From: Pseudobacteroides cellulosolvens ATCC 35603 = DSM 2933
GTDB lineage: Bacteria; Bacillota; Clostridia; Acetivibrionales; DSM-2933
DNA: 64,000 bases
NCBI RefSeq assembly: GCF_001262605.1
Contig: NZ_LGTC01000001.1
Location: 6,745,501-6,809,500, forward strand
Reading direction: 5' to 3'
The notes under the pieces are model-generated. The model was not told the origin of the DNA, searched no databases, and saw only the letters and a list, made by a program, of their open reading frames with translations. Shown here piece after piece: positions 55,910 through 64,000 of this stretch (positions are counted from its first letter, which is position 1; every line of letters begins with the position of its first letter). The translations under genes were made by a program, and so were the position numbers.

Positions 55910-57462
55910 TGACTTAACTCCTCCTTGGCTTTTTTTCTATCAATCAGCCGTAAGACTTTTGGTTTATTATAGTTTTTTTTAATTTTTTCAATAGAGTCTG
56001 TGGTTATACTTTCCAATTCTTTGTATTCGTTTTCACCAAACACCATGGTTTTTATACCATTGTACATAAAAGATTCTTCGTTTAATTGGTCAGTAATTAA
56101 AACATCATTTTCAAATATAAGAAGTTTATCTTCCAAAGAATTATTTATTTCTTTATCAAGTTGTTCTTGTAGCTCATAAGATTCTCCGCTAGAGTTAAGA
56201 GTTAACCTAAAAAACAAACCATTTTTTTGTGCTTGAATTAAATTGTTGCCTTCAAAAGATAAAAGTTCTATTTCTTTTAGTAAGTTGGTAAATAACCTGT
56301 TAATTAAATTATCGTCAGGCAAATTGTTTGGCTTTCCAACTTTAGGTTCTTTCAACATAAGCTTATATAAAAAGTTATGAATCTGATTATCTTTTATGAT
56401 AGATATCGTATCCATCTGCCTGTACAAATTACATTTAAAGTTGTTCGCACAGTCGGAACATGATTCACATTGACATACGTTCTTGTTTTTGGTTGGAAAT
56501 TTATCATAAGATTCAAGTATATTTTTCCAAAGCAAAAAGTACTGGTACTTTATAGAATTTGAATTAGTATGAAAGTCTTCCATCAGTATATTAAATATAG
56601 TTTCAAACTCAACATGGCAAACTTTATTAATATGAGTTTTCTCAATATAATCTTGTGATATTTTATTTTTTAATGCCAAAAGAACTTGGCCATATAAGAA
56701 CTCCAAATATGCATCATCAATAAGCAAATTCCATTCAGGCTTCTTTATATTTAAAATTTCTTTAATGATTACATATGATGATTTTTTTATCTCTAAATCA
56801 TTGTTAAACGATTCATCAAATTTTGACATAAGCTTATCATCTTTAATCAGTTTTCCTGTATCTTTTAATTTTTCACTATAAATAGAAAGTTCGGATTTTA
56901 TATGCTCAACTGCTTTTCGAACGTTTTCTTCACAAACATCATATTTTTCCAGTTCGCAAACATATTTAATTATACTATATTTACTGCCTTTCGTTGATAT
57001 TGGTAATATTTTTTCCAATATGATATATTTACTGTAGTCTTCTTCATTTATTCCGTCTTTACTTTTAATTTCTTTATCTAGATCACTCTGCAATGAATCT
57101 ATCCAGTCAGAGGTGCTTTGTATAAAGTCATTTGGTAATTGTTTACTTGGCAAAATGTGAAAATATCCGTGTTCTGCTTCATATTGCAACAGTGAAATAA
57201 TAAAAGAAAATTTATCACCTTTATCTAAATCAATGGCTCCACTTTTAACCTGATGTAGAGTTAAATACCTGTATCCATTCTTAATAGAGAAATCCTCAGC
57301 TCCCTCAATTTCCAGTATAAAGTTGTTAAGTGCTATATCATTATTATATAAAATTAAGTCTCTAATTTTTCGTAACACAACAAAAAGAGCAATATGTCCT
57401 TGATATTCATAACCTTCCCAAGAAGGAATAGCACTGAATGGGGAAATCAACAAATAAATCAC
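55906..57462 (-). CDS. ABC-3C effector with nuclease-like N-terminus
   Basis: 518 residues if GTG is used; the TTG at residue 4 is better placed behind AGGTGATTTAT. SWEGYEYQGHIAL (about 14-26), IEGAEDF (about 52-58) and LHQVKSGAIDL (about 69-79) give an E...ED...QVK pattern seen in DUF4297/Cap4-like dsDNases of the restriction-endonuclease fold. A cysteine cluster (CQCESCSDC...CNLY, near 340-360) may bind zinc. First gene of the three-gene operon; probably cuts DNA on activation. Confidence 0.7.
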   Translation of the reverse strand: MIYLLISPFSAIPSWEGYEYQGHIALFVVLRKIRDLILYNNDIALNNFILEIEGAEDFSIKNGYRYLTLHQVKSGAIDLDKGDKFSFIISLLQYEAEHGYFHILPSKQLPNDFIQSTSDWIDSLQSDLDKEIKSKDGINEEDYSKYIILEKILPISTKGSKYSIIKYVCELEKYDVCEENVRKAVEHIKSELSIYSEKLKDTGKLIKDDKLMSKFDESFNNDLEIKKSSYVIIKEILNIKKPEWNLLIDDAYLEFLYGQVLLALKNKISQDYIEKTHINKVCHVEFETIFNILMEDFHTNSNSIKYQYFLLWKNILESYDKFPTKNKNVCQCESCSDCANNFKCNLYRQMDTISIIKDNQIHNFLYKLMLKEPKVGKPNNLPDDNLINRLFTNLLKEIELLSFEGNNLIQAQKNGLFFRLTLNSSGESYELQEQLDKEINNSLEDKLLIFENDVLITDQLNEESFMYNGIKTMVFGENEYKELESITTDSIEKIKKNYNKPKVLRLIDRKKAKEELSQ

Positions 57463-57809
57463 CTACTATACCAAAAAATATTTTTTAATGCTTTCTAGGT
57501 TAAACGGACAGTTTGCATTAACTGCTATTTATTTTAGCACTACTAATTCTAAAGGGGTTGAGAAATTTCCTAATTATAGATAAAATGCACTTAAATATAA
57601 GTGCTATTAATTATTTCTAATATTAATTTTACATAAATAATCTTACTAAGTCTACATTTTTTTACATTAAACATAATACATTTTAGATAAATATAATATT
57701 CAAACGGCTCTAGGGTCTAAAAAAATGGGCAGAATTATACAAAGATTGTTCAGGTTGCATTTTCGCAGACACCTTAATCTTTACCTGTATAACATGTAAT
57801 TTCTTCGAA
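57463..57809. other. Unique upstream region of ABC-3C operon
   Basis: AT-rich, no ORF recognised. Contains AAAATATTTTTT runs and likely the operon promoter. Confidence 0.45.
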
Positions 57810-57832
57810 GGTTCTAAAAATTACTTACAGGG

Positions 57833-58024
57833 CCGGAAGAGAAATACGATAATGACTATAATCGTATTCCCTTCCGGCTCTGGCTCTACAAGTCCTTTCG
57901 AAGACACTTTACAAGACACTTAAAAGCCATCTTCGAGGATTCTTAAAGTATGGCTCCATCAGCGTTTCTAAAGAATGAGGGGCAAAAGACCTGGGATTCA
58001 CTTCATGAGTAGCTTTAAAGCAGC
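57833..58024. repeat. E element, P6 right
   Basis: Mirror of 51939-52130, with ATTACTTACAGG on the cargo side; hairpin 57833-57877. Confidence 0.7.
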
Positions 58025-58157
58025 TTCGGAGATTTCTAAATTAGATGATATTGAATGTTAATAGTTAATAATAAATGCAATTATTCTCAATTTGTATTAT
58101 AATATAAACTATACTTGATTTATTTAATAAATCTAAAGACTAAAGAGGTATTTTATC

Positions 58158-59663
58158 ATGCCAGAACTTTATAAGAATTTAGGATTTAGGGAAAATCCTT
58201 TCTCAAGGTTTTCAGCTGAAGAGGAAGTTGATTATTTATCTGAGATTTATTTACCACCAAGATATTTTCAAACTTTAGTAACAGACTTAGCAAACGGAAG
58301 TAGCAGGTTTATTTTCGGAGAACGCGGCAGCGGAAAATCTGCTCTTATCTTAGAACTTCAAAGAGAGCTTTCAAATAAAAATGTTTTATCAATTATTATT
58401 GATAATTACGATAGTGTCCCCTTAGATAAAAATGATAGATACTTAATACTTTTAATAATTAAGAATATAATTAAAAATTATGTTGTATCATTATCAAAAA
58501 ATCCCCAATTACTTAAAGTTCTAGATAAATACGATAAGGAAAAATTAGCTATTTTTATTAAGGATTTTTATAATAGTATTAGTAAAAGAGAATTTGAAAA
58601 CGCATATAATAAAGTTACTCGATATAAAAGCAAGAATTTTCTAAAAAATATTTTTAATAATTTTTTAAATAAACCAATAAATATTGCAATTTCTTCAAGC
58701 TTGGAAATAGGCTCAGATGCAATATGTAAGGCTTTAAATTTACCCAAAAATTATTCCCAAGATTTTTATAAAAATTACTTACCAAAGCTGGGCATCGAGG
58801 AGTTATCACAATGTGAAAAAGAAAAGCAATTCCTTGAAAATTATACATTGCTAAAAGACATTTTACTTGAACTTGTAACATTAGTGAAAAAGTCAGGTTT
58901 TAAAAATACAGTCGTTTTTTTCGACAGAATTGATGAATTTAGAGCTTTAGACGGAAGGATAAATCGTATAGCAGATTTTACTGAGCAAATATTAAAGGAT
59001 ACTGATTTGCTTTATTTCAAGGAATTATCAATAGTATTTAGTATATGGACAGAAGTTAAGTTAAAGCTAAACGAAAAAGGAGTAAGATTTGATAAGTTTA
59101 AACCTATAGACATATCATGGACTGATAGTGATATATCAACAATATTACAAAAAAGGTTAGATTATTTTTCTTTAGTAAAGCCTTTTAATATAAATAATTT
59201 GATTGAAGACAATAATGATATTAATTATTTAATTGATTTAGCACATAAGTCGCCTAGAGACCTTATAAGACTATTCTCTACTGTATATGATGAACAGTCG
59301 ATTGCTAATAGTAACTCATATAAATTTGATTCAGCTAATATTATTAAAGCAAAAATTAAGTTTTGTAAAGAATATGATTATTATTCTCTTTTTCCATCTA
59401 AGAGAGGTACTAAAGAAGATATAATCAGTATAATTAATAAAATCTTACGAGTAGGTAAGGTACATTTTAAAAGTACAGATTTAGTGTCTGAATTTAAATT
59501 TAGCACACAGTCTGCCAATAACTATATTAAGATTATGAAGGATTATGGATTAATCATTGATAATGATCAAGTAGTTGGTGGTGCTAAGGAATTTATTGTA
59601 ATTGATCCTAAAATAGTATTCTTAATTAAAAATAATATCAAAATGCTTCGAGATATTGCATAA
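58158..59663 (+). CDS. Sll1717-like P-loop ATPase, P6 right
   Basis: Identical protein to 50300-51805; AGAGG upstream of the ATG. Confidence 0.75.
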   Translation: MPELYKNLGFRENPFSRFSAEEEVDYLSEIYLPPRYFQTLVTDLANGSSRFIFGERGSGKSALILELQRELSNKNVLSIIIDNYDSVPLDKNDRYLILLIIKNIIKNYVVSLSKNPQLLKVLDKYDKEKLAIFIKDFYNSISKREFENAYNKVTRYKSKNFLKNIFNNFLNKPINIAISSSLEIGSDAICKALNLPKNYSQDFYKNYLPKLGIEELSQCEKEKQFLENYTLLKDILLELVTLVKKSGFKNTVVFFDRIDEFRALDGRINRIADFTEQILKDTDLLYFKELSIVFSIWTEVKLKLNEKGVRFDKFKPIDISWTDSDISTILQKRLDYFSLVKPFNINNLIEDNNDINYLIDLAHKSPRDLIRLFSTVYDEQSIANSNSYKFDSANIIKAKIKFCKEYDYYSLFPSKRGTKEDIISIINKILRVGKVHFKSTDLVSEFKFSTQSANNYIKIMKDYGLIIDNDQVVGGAKEFIVIDPKIVFLIKNNIKMLRDIA

Positions 59664-59768
59664 ATAATAATGTGATGGCAACATTGGTGATAAAACTTCC
59701 TGGCCCACTGATATTCTCTGCCGGTTTCCAGATAAACAATAAGACTGGGAAAAACCCAGCCTTACATT

Positions 59769-60203
59769 CTATATCCATTTAATATATATGGCACTTTCAG
59801 GCGTTTGTGGACTATATCCTGATGAAACTTCTCCCCATTTAAAATTGTATTGTACTCTCCACTCTCCACCTTCACTAGGTTTTCCCAGCATATTCTCTAA
59901 CCATTGATTATGGATTTGTAATCTTTTTATTTCATTATCTGTATCGAATGGAATTTCCTCAAAGCTGCCATAATGCTTGAGTGAACAAAATTCCAATACA
60001 TCATCTTTAAATGTAAGTTTTAACATCAAATCCAAACCATTTATATTGATAAGTTTAAAAGTATAATAGTTCCAACCATTAATGGCATAAGTTCTTTGAA
60101 CCATATTTATTATATTATCTGATTTTAATTTTTGTTCTGTAAAGCTTTTATTTATAGTTGTATTGGTCAATAACTTTAAATCTCCATTATTTATATCCAG
60201 CAT
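59769..60203 (-). CDS. Probable immunity protein, P6 right
   Basis: Identical to 49760-50194. Confidence 0.6.
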   Translation of the reverse strand: MLDINNGDLKLLTNTTINKSFTEQKLKSDNIINMVQRTYAINGWNYYTFKLININGLDLMLKLTFKDDVLEFCSLKHYGSFEEIPFDTDNEIKRLQIHNQWLENMLGKPSEGGEWRVQYNFKWGEVSSGYSPQTPESAIYIKWI

Positions 60204-60217
60204 AATTAACCTCCTAT

Positions 60218-61081
60218 TTAGGGTTTTGGTACTTTGCTATAAACTTTCTTAACATCTTCTGGCTTCATATACCAATTTTTCAAAGGTATTTTCTTAGCCG
60301 GAATTGGTCTTATCTTTCCGCTTGCAACCAACTCATTAAAATTTGCTATGTAAACTTGAGGTAATCCACCATCTCCAAAATGCGGATTAGCTTTAGTTAT
60401 ACCAAACGCTGCTGGAATATCTTCAACCATTTCATAAGGCATCAGAGTTTGTTTATATCCAGATAAATGAATGAAGTCTTCAGGTGGATCCCACGGTCCA
60501 ACTTGCAAACCTTCAAATATTTTTTGGGAATCGTTTCCTGTACGCCTTAATGCAGATTCTGTTGTTCCATACCCAGTAGGTCTTGGGTCTCCTGCATATA
60601 TTATTTTTCCCCTTTTCAATGTAATATCCTTGTAATTATCAATACCTGGATAGTTATCTTTACCTTGCCAAAATTGTGCTCTTTTTGTAGGTGAATCAAT
60701 TCCATGCCTTTTCAAGAGCCTTTCGTAGCTCTTTTTTGCTTTGTATTGTTCACGGGTCATTGATCTATCAAAAGGATTGCTCTTATCAGCACAATATCCG
60801 CTTGGGTCATAGTAATTTACAGGGTTATTCTGAACATAACTGTAGAGGTTTAATCCATCTCCACGATATGTATCTTCTTGTGTAAACCTTCCTACCACTG
60901 GGTTATAGAATCTCGCACGCAAATAGTACTGACCTGTAACCTGATCATACTGCTCTCCAGCATACCGGAATCTATTCTGCACCTTCTCAACAGCTTCAAC
61001 TGTATTACCAAATGCATCATACTGGTACTTGTTAATAAGCGAACCGCTTGCGTCTGTAAGACCTACCACATCACCGTGGCC
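60218..61081 (-). CDS. Headless Rhs tip, P6 right
   Basis: Identical to 48882-49745. Confidence 0.68.
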   Translation of the reverse strand, partial: GHGDVVGLTDASGSLINKYQYDAFGNTVEAVEKVQNRFRYAGEQYDQVTGQYYLRARFYNPVVGRFTQEDTYRGDGLNLYSYVQNNPVNYYDPSGYCADKSNPFDRSMTREQYKAKKSYERLLKRHGIDSPTKRAQFWQGKDNYPGIDNYKDITLKRGKIIYAGDPRPTGYGTTESALRRTGNDSQKIFEGLQVGPWDPPEDFIHLSGYKQTLMPYEMVEDIPAAFGITKANPHFGDGGLPQVYIANFNELVASGKIRPIPAKKIPLKNWYMKPEDVKKVYSKVPKP

Positions 61082-61092
61082 TTAATTAGGTA
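61074..61092 (-). other. J site, P6/P7 boundary
   Basis: TACCTAATTAAGGCCACGG on the minus strand; TAA variant. Confidence 0.7.
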
Positions 61093-61175
61093 ATATTTAG
61101 CTATATTTTTTATAGCACTTCTTTATGGTGCTATTTCTTCTATAATATAATGACTTTCTATTCTCTTTTAATTCT

Positions 61176-61568
61176 TTAAAATTCTCTCTTTCTAAAAGAT
61201 GTAATGAAAAAATCAACCAAGAATAATCCATATGTAGCAAAAAAACTAATTCCTAAAAATCTTACAATAATGACTTCCATGCTTTGTGAAGAAATATCTA
61301 ATATCTTATAAATTAAAATGGCAACAATTAAAGCAATATAGTTTATTAGCTGCAAAATAACCATCCATATTGTTACTTTAACTTTAATAACATGCAAAAA
61401 TAGAAATGTTGATAACCAACGATTTAATCTAATTATGCAAGTGGTTCTTGCACTATCATATTTGCAAGAACTTCTCCAAGCACCTAGTATTGATAGCACA
61501 AATATACTAACAAATATACTCAAAATTAATTCAAAACCATGTAAGTTGTGCAAATGTGTCTTATCCAT
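61176..61568 (-). CDS. Three-TM membrane protein in the P7 variable slot
   Basis: 130 residues from MDKTHLHNL (GAGG upstream). Hydrophobic segments near residues 11-30, 65-86 and 105-125. No family recognised. Occupies the slot held by the lipoprotein in P1 and P5. Confidence 0.5.
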   Translation of the reverse strand: MDKTHLHNLHGFELILSIFVSIFVLSILGAWRSSCKYDSARTTCIIRLNRWLSTFLFLHVIKVKVTIWMVILQLINYIALIVAILIYKILDISSQSMEVIIVRFLGISFFATYGLFLVDFFITSFRKREF

Positions 61569-61640
61569 AAGGAACCTCGTTTTAATTCTCACGATAGCAT
61601 ATATAAAAGCCCTGTAATAACAAGGCTCATATATATACTA

Positions 61641-62879
61641 TCATGCATTTTCTGTTTTGGAAATGGTTGGTTTTATGTACTCCCTTTGGTTAATCATCAT
61701 TGAATAGATAACCTTTGCAATCTGCCTCATTACTGCGATTAAGGCCTGGCGTTTTGTTTTCCCTTGTGATATCTTCTTATTATAATACTCAAGAAAGGTT
61801 TCATTTATAGGGCTTTTCTTATCCCTTCCCCTGCAAATATTCCTTGATGCAATATCTCTAAATATCTCATACAATCGCCTGTTGCCCTGCTTATTCCTAA
61901 AGTTCTTGTCCTTATCTCCTGATGAACAGGCCACCGGACTAATTCCAGAATACCGACACATTTTATCGCTACTGGAAAACCTTCTGATATCACCTATTTC
62001 ACTAATCAGCATTGCAGCAGTTATAGTATTAATTCCAGGCATTGTTTCAAGCTTATACGGAAATTGCTTCATGTGCTTTTTAATCTCAGCCTCTATTACT
62101 TCCAGCTCTTCATTACAATGCTTAATTTCCTTTATGCAATGAGATACAATAAAATCCCTTGTTTCCTGATATTCCGTTGATGTATCGCCATCTTTTGCAA
62201 CAAGCATCAATATCCTTTCTGCATGTTCAATTCCAAAAAATCCGCTGCTATGGATGGAGAGAAATTCCGCAAGCTCTTCTTTTGTAATGCCTTTTAACTT
62301 TGACGGTGAGGGAAAGTTTTGAAAGAATTCCATTCCGGCTTTACAGTAAGTTACCGTAAAGTATTTGGTATAGCTTGGATAATGATGCGAAATGTAGCTG
62401 TGAACCTGATTTTTAGAGGCAGCCCGTACCTTGACTATTGAATTACGCCGAGATACTAAAAGCTGCAAAGTCCAGCTATCATCATGAATTGATGCATCTG
62501 GAAGGGTATCCAATTGATTTAATAGAACCTTGGCAACACAAAAGGCATCATGCCCATCCGTTTTGTGAGCTATGGCCTGATTACGCCTTTCTGTATAGGT
62601 TAGAGAAGCATCAACAGATTTTACAGTATAACCGAGATTTAAAAGGAATATGGCAAAGTTCCTGCCGTTGCCTGAGGTGTCCTCTAGGCCGAAACATGGA
62701 GTAATACCACGTTTTAAATGGGATTTAACAAATTCAATAAGCTTTTCAAAGCCCTTTTTGTTGTTCTCAAACCTGAGTTCTCCGAGCTTTTCAGTAAAGC
62801 AGTTAATGATTACTGCCACATGGGTACGCTTATGAATATCCACTCCCACGAACAATTTACGCATTTTTGGATGTAACAT
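61641..62879 (-). CDS. IS110-family transposase, P7
   Basis: 412 residues, intact, with its own variants (LFVGVDIHK, GITPCFG, YTKYFTV, FPYKLETM). Confidence 0.93.
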   Translation of the reverse strand: MLHPKMRKLFVGVDIHKRTHVAVIINCFTEKLGELRFENNKKGFEKLIEFVKSHLKRGITPCFGLEDTSGNGRNFAIFLLNLGYTVKSVDASLTYTERRNQAIAHKTDGHDAFCVAKVLLNQLDTLPDASIHDDSWTLQLLVSRRNSIVKVRAASKNQVHSYISHHYPSYTKYFTVTYCKAGMEFFQNFPSPSKLKGITKEELAEFLSIHSSGFFGIEHAERILMLVAKDGDTSTEYQETRDFIVSHCIKEIKHCNEELEVIEAEIKKHMKQFPYKLETMPGINTITAAMLISEIGDIRRFSSSDKMCRYSGISPVACSSGDKDKNFRNKQGNRRLYEIFRDIASRNICRGRDKKSPINETFLEYYNKKISQGKTKRQALIAVMRQIAKVIYSMMINQREYIKPTISKTENA

Positions 62880-63123
62880 TTTACATTCCCCCTATATTAA
62901 AATTTCAAGGTACAAACCTTGGCACAAAAGCACCCTTAATATCAGCGATAAGTCCCTAAAACAGGGACTCCGCAAACCCACGCCAACTATTTGCAAGGTA
63001 CAAGCCCTATAAGATAAGAGCTTTTAACCTGGGAAAAACGGCAGCATTGTTATAACGAAATATGTAAAAATACATATCGCATGACCACGAACAGCCACAT
63101 TATTCCCAGCTTAAAAACCCTTA
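62880..63123 (-). ncRNA. Candidate IS110 bridge RNA leader, P7
   Basis: 244 bp, same layout; AACAGGGACTCC and TATAAGATAAG differences. Confidence 0.5.
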
Positions 63124-63468
63124 TCATCCGTATATCTTAAAGGGTATACCAGCATGTGAAGCCCTAATAATCATGTCACGAGTACCTTTGCTTTTTGCCA
63201 AATCCTCATGAAATACCAAAAGTAAATCAGGCTTTTCCATCTTAAGCATCTGTGCGTTCCTGATAGGCCCGGCACTTTTGCCAAACCTCTGCCAGTCTGC
63301 CGGATACTCAATAAACCTGACACCGCACTGACGAGCAGCACGAACAGCAAGCGTATCAGCACCCCTACACCCTCCGGCAATAAGCAAATCAATATTAAGA
63401 CTTTTGACAACAGCTAAAATCTTCTGGTAATCCCTATAATAACGGCTTCCAGATACTAAAACCTTCAT
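63124..63468 (-). CDS. YspA-like SLOG-family protein, P7
   Basis: 114 residues; AVVKSLNIDLL and RQCGVRFIEY variants. Confidence 0.85.
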   Translation of the reverse strand: MKVLVSGSRYYRDYQKILAVVKSLNIDLLIAGGCRGADTLAVRAARQCGVRFIEYPADWQRFGKSAGPIRNAQMLKMEKPDLLLVFHEDLAKSKGTRDMIIRASHAGIPFKIYG

Positions 63469-63542
63469 ATGTAAAACCTCCAGATTTACTGAAAAAGCCT
63501 GTAAAAATACAAGCCTTTGCACTAAAGCCGGAAGCTGCTATA

Positions 63543-63650
63543 TCAATGCTTCCTGAAAATATACAGGATAAAAAACACCAATCGAAACTGGTAAACAGAG
63601 CTGCCATAATCTCTGGCAGCCCTATGTAAGAACCTCTCAAAATCCCTCAT
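63543..63650 (-). CDS. Small 35-aa ORF, P7
   Basis: Variant with SVYQFRLVFFILYIFRKH; frame kept although a nearby 18-bp segment downstream is deleted relative to P1. Confidence 0.45.
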   Translation of the reverse strand: MRDFERFLHRAARDYGSSVYQFRLVFFILYIFRKH

Positions 63651-63817
63651 GCTTCATCCTCACAATCTACAGGACGAATGGTAATAATACCCTGTGACAC
63701 ATCAATAACAACCCTGCACCCAACCTCAAAACCGAATGTAGCAAGCCACTCAGCCGAAACCACAATAGCAGGCGAATCATCAAGCCAATGACTCTTGACA
63801 GATGATAAAGCCACCAT
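63647..63817 (-). CDS. SymE-like small protein, P7
   Basis: 56 residues; SSVKSHW, ATFGFEVG and a CEDEA end. Confidence 0.8.
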   Translation of the reverse strand: MVALSSVKSHWLDDSPAIVVSAEWLATFGFEVGCRVVIDVSQGIITIRPVDCEDEA

Positions 63818-63886
63818 AAAAAACACCTCCACAAATACTACTCATAGGCCTATGTAAGGAAGATACCCCTGCATAAGCTGGAGCAA

Positions 63887-63916
63887 AAGATACCGCTATA
63901 TCAGCAACTATGTCAA
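63887..63916 (-). promoter_or_regulatory. Candidate symE-operon promoter, P7
   Basis: TTGACA, 18 nt, TATCTT on the minus strand (edge A). Confidence 0.5.
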
Positions 63917-64000
63917 TGGCTTTGAAAAAAAAATAAATGAAAAAATGCTTATCCCTGCAATTCTCCGAAGTCCCTAATACTGAACTAATCAGGGTCTTTG

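Larger units (their letters stand above)
48882..61081. repeat. Palindrome P6 (Rhs-type), arms about 3.27 kb
   Basis: Arms 48882-52154 and 57810-61081, axis about 54982, around the unique 5.65-kb ABC-3C cargo. Confidence 0.9.
61082..64000. repeat. Left arm of palindrome P7 (IS110-type)
   Basis: Same gene order as the left arms of P1 and P3 (edge A orientation); cut by the window end before the hairpin array. Confidence 0.75.

Overview
The window is AT-rich DNA from a low-GC Firmicute, most likely an anaerobic clostridium. The gene content suggests this: WapA/Rhs YD-repeat proteins, VanZ-like membrane proteins, a DUF2148 iron-sulfur protein, ParB, and strong GGAGG ribosome binding sites. It is an accessory island with no housekeeping genes.

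The dominant feature is architecture. From about 4.6 kb to the right edge, the window is a chain of large, nearly perfect inverted repeats that abut one another. Odd-numbered palindromes (P1 5494-12405, P3 25897-34208, P5 42011-48881, P7 from 61082) have the same arms: an outward-facing operon of a SymE-like gene, a 35-codon ORF, a YspA/DUF2493 gene, a candidate IS110 bridge-RNA leader and an IS110-family transposase, then one or two variable genes. At the centre of P1, P3 and P5 lies a roughly 650-bp array of eight stem-loops; P7 is cut off before its array. Even-numbered palindromes (P2 12406-25896, P4 34209-42010, P6 48882-61081) have arms that start with a headless Rhs C-terminal tip (toxin) and its presumed immunity gene. 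Their unique centres hold cargo: a BcgI-like restriction-modification pair (P2), two secreted-protein/VanZ pairs (P4), and an ABC-three-component defence system (P6). The left edge (1-5493) looks like the right half of another even unit, P0, with a large DNA methyltransferase as cargo and a RES-domain toxin tip.

The switch between the two symmetries always falls at one sequence, TACCTAATTARGGCCACGG, called J here. Each Rhs tip begins at the GGC of J, directly after an in-frame stop codon and, in most units, downstream of a terminator-like hairpin. The tips therefore look like silent toxin-immunity cassettes that could be recombined onto a full-length rhs gene elsewhere. A second dispersed element (E), with a TACGATAA/TTATCGTA hairpin, lies near or at the border between cassette and cargo in every even unit.

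The hairpins of the central arrays show compensatory base changes between P1, P3 and P5, and the P5 array is inverted relative to the other two. This supports real recombining structures. However, palindromes of this size are unusual in a bacterial chromosome, and several arms differ by single-base homopolymer contractions. Long reads spanning unique cargo are needed to exclude an assembly artefact.
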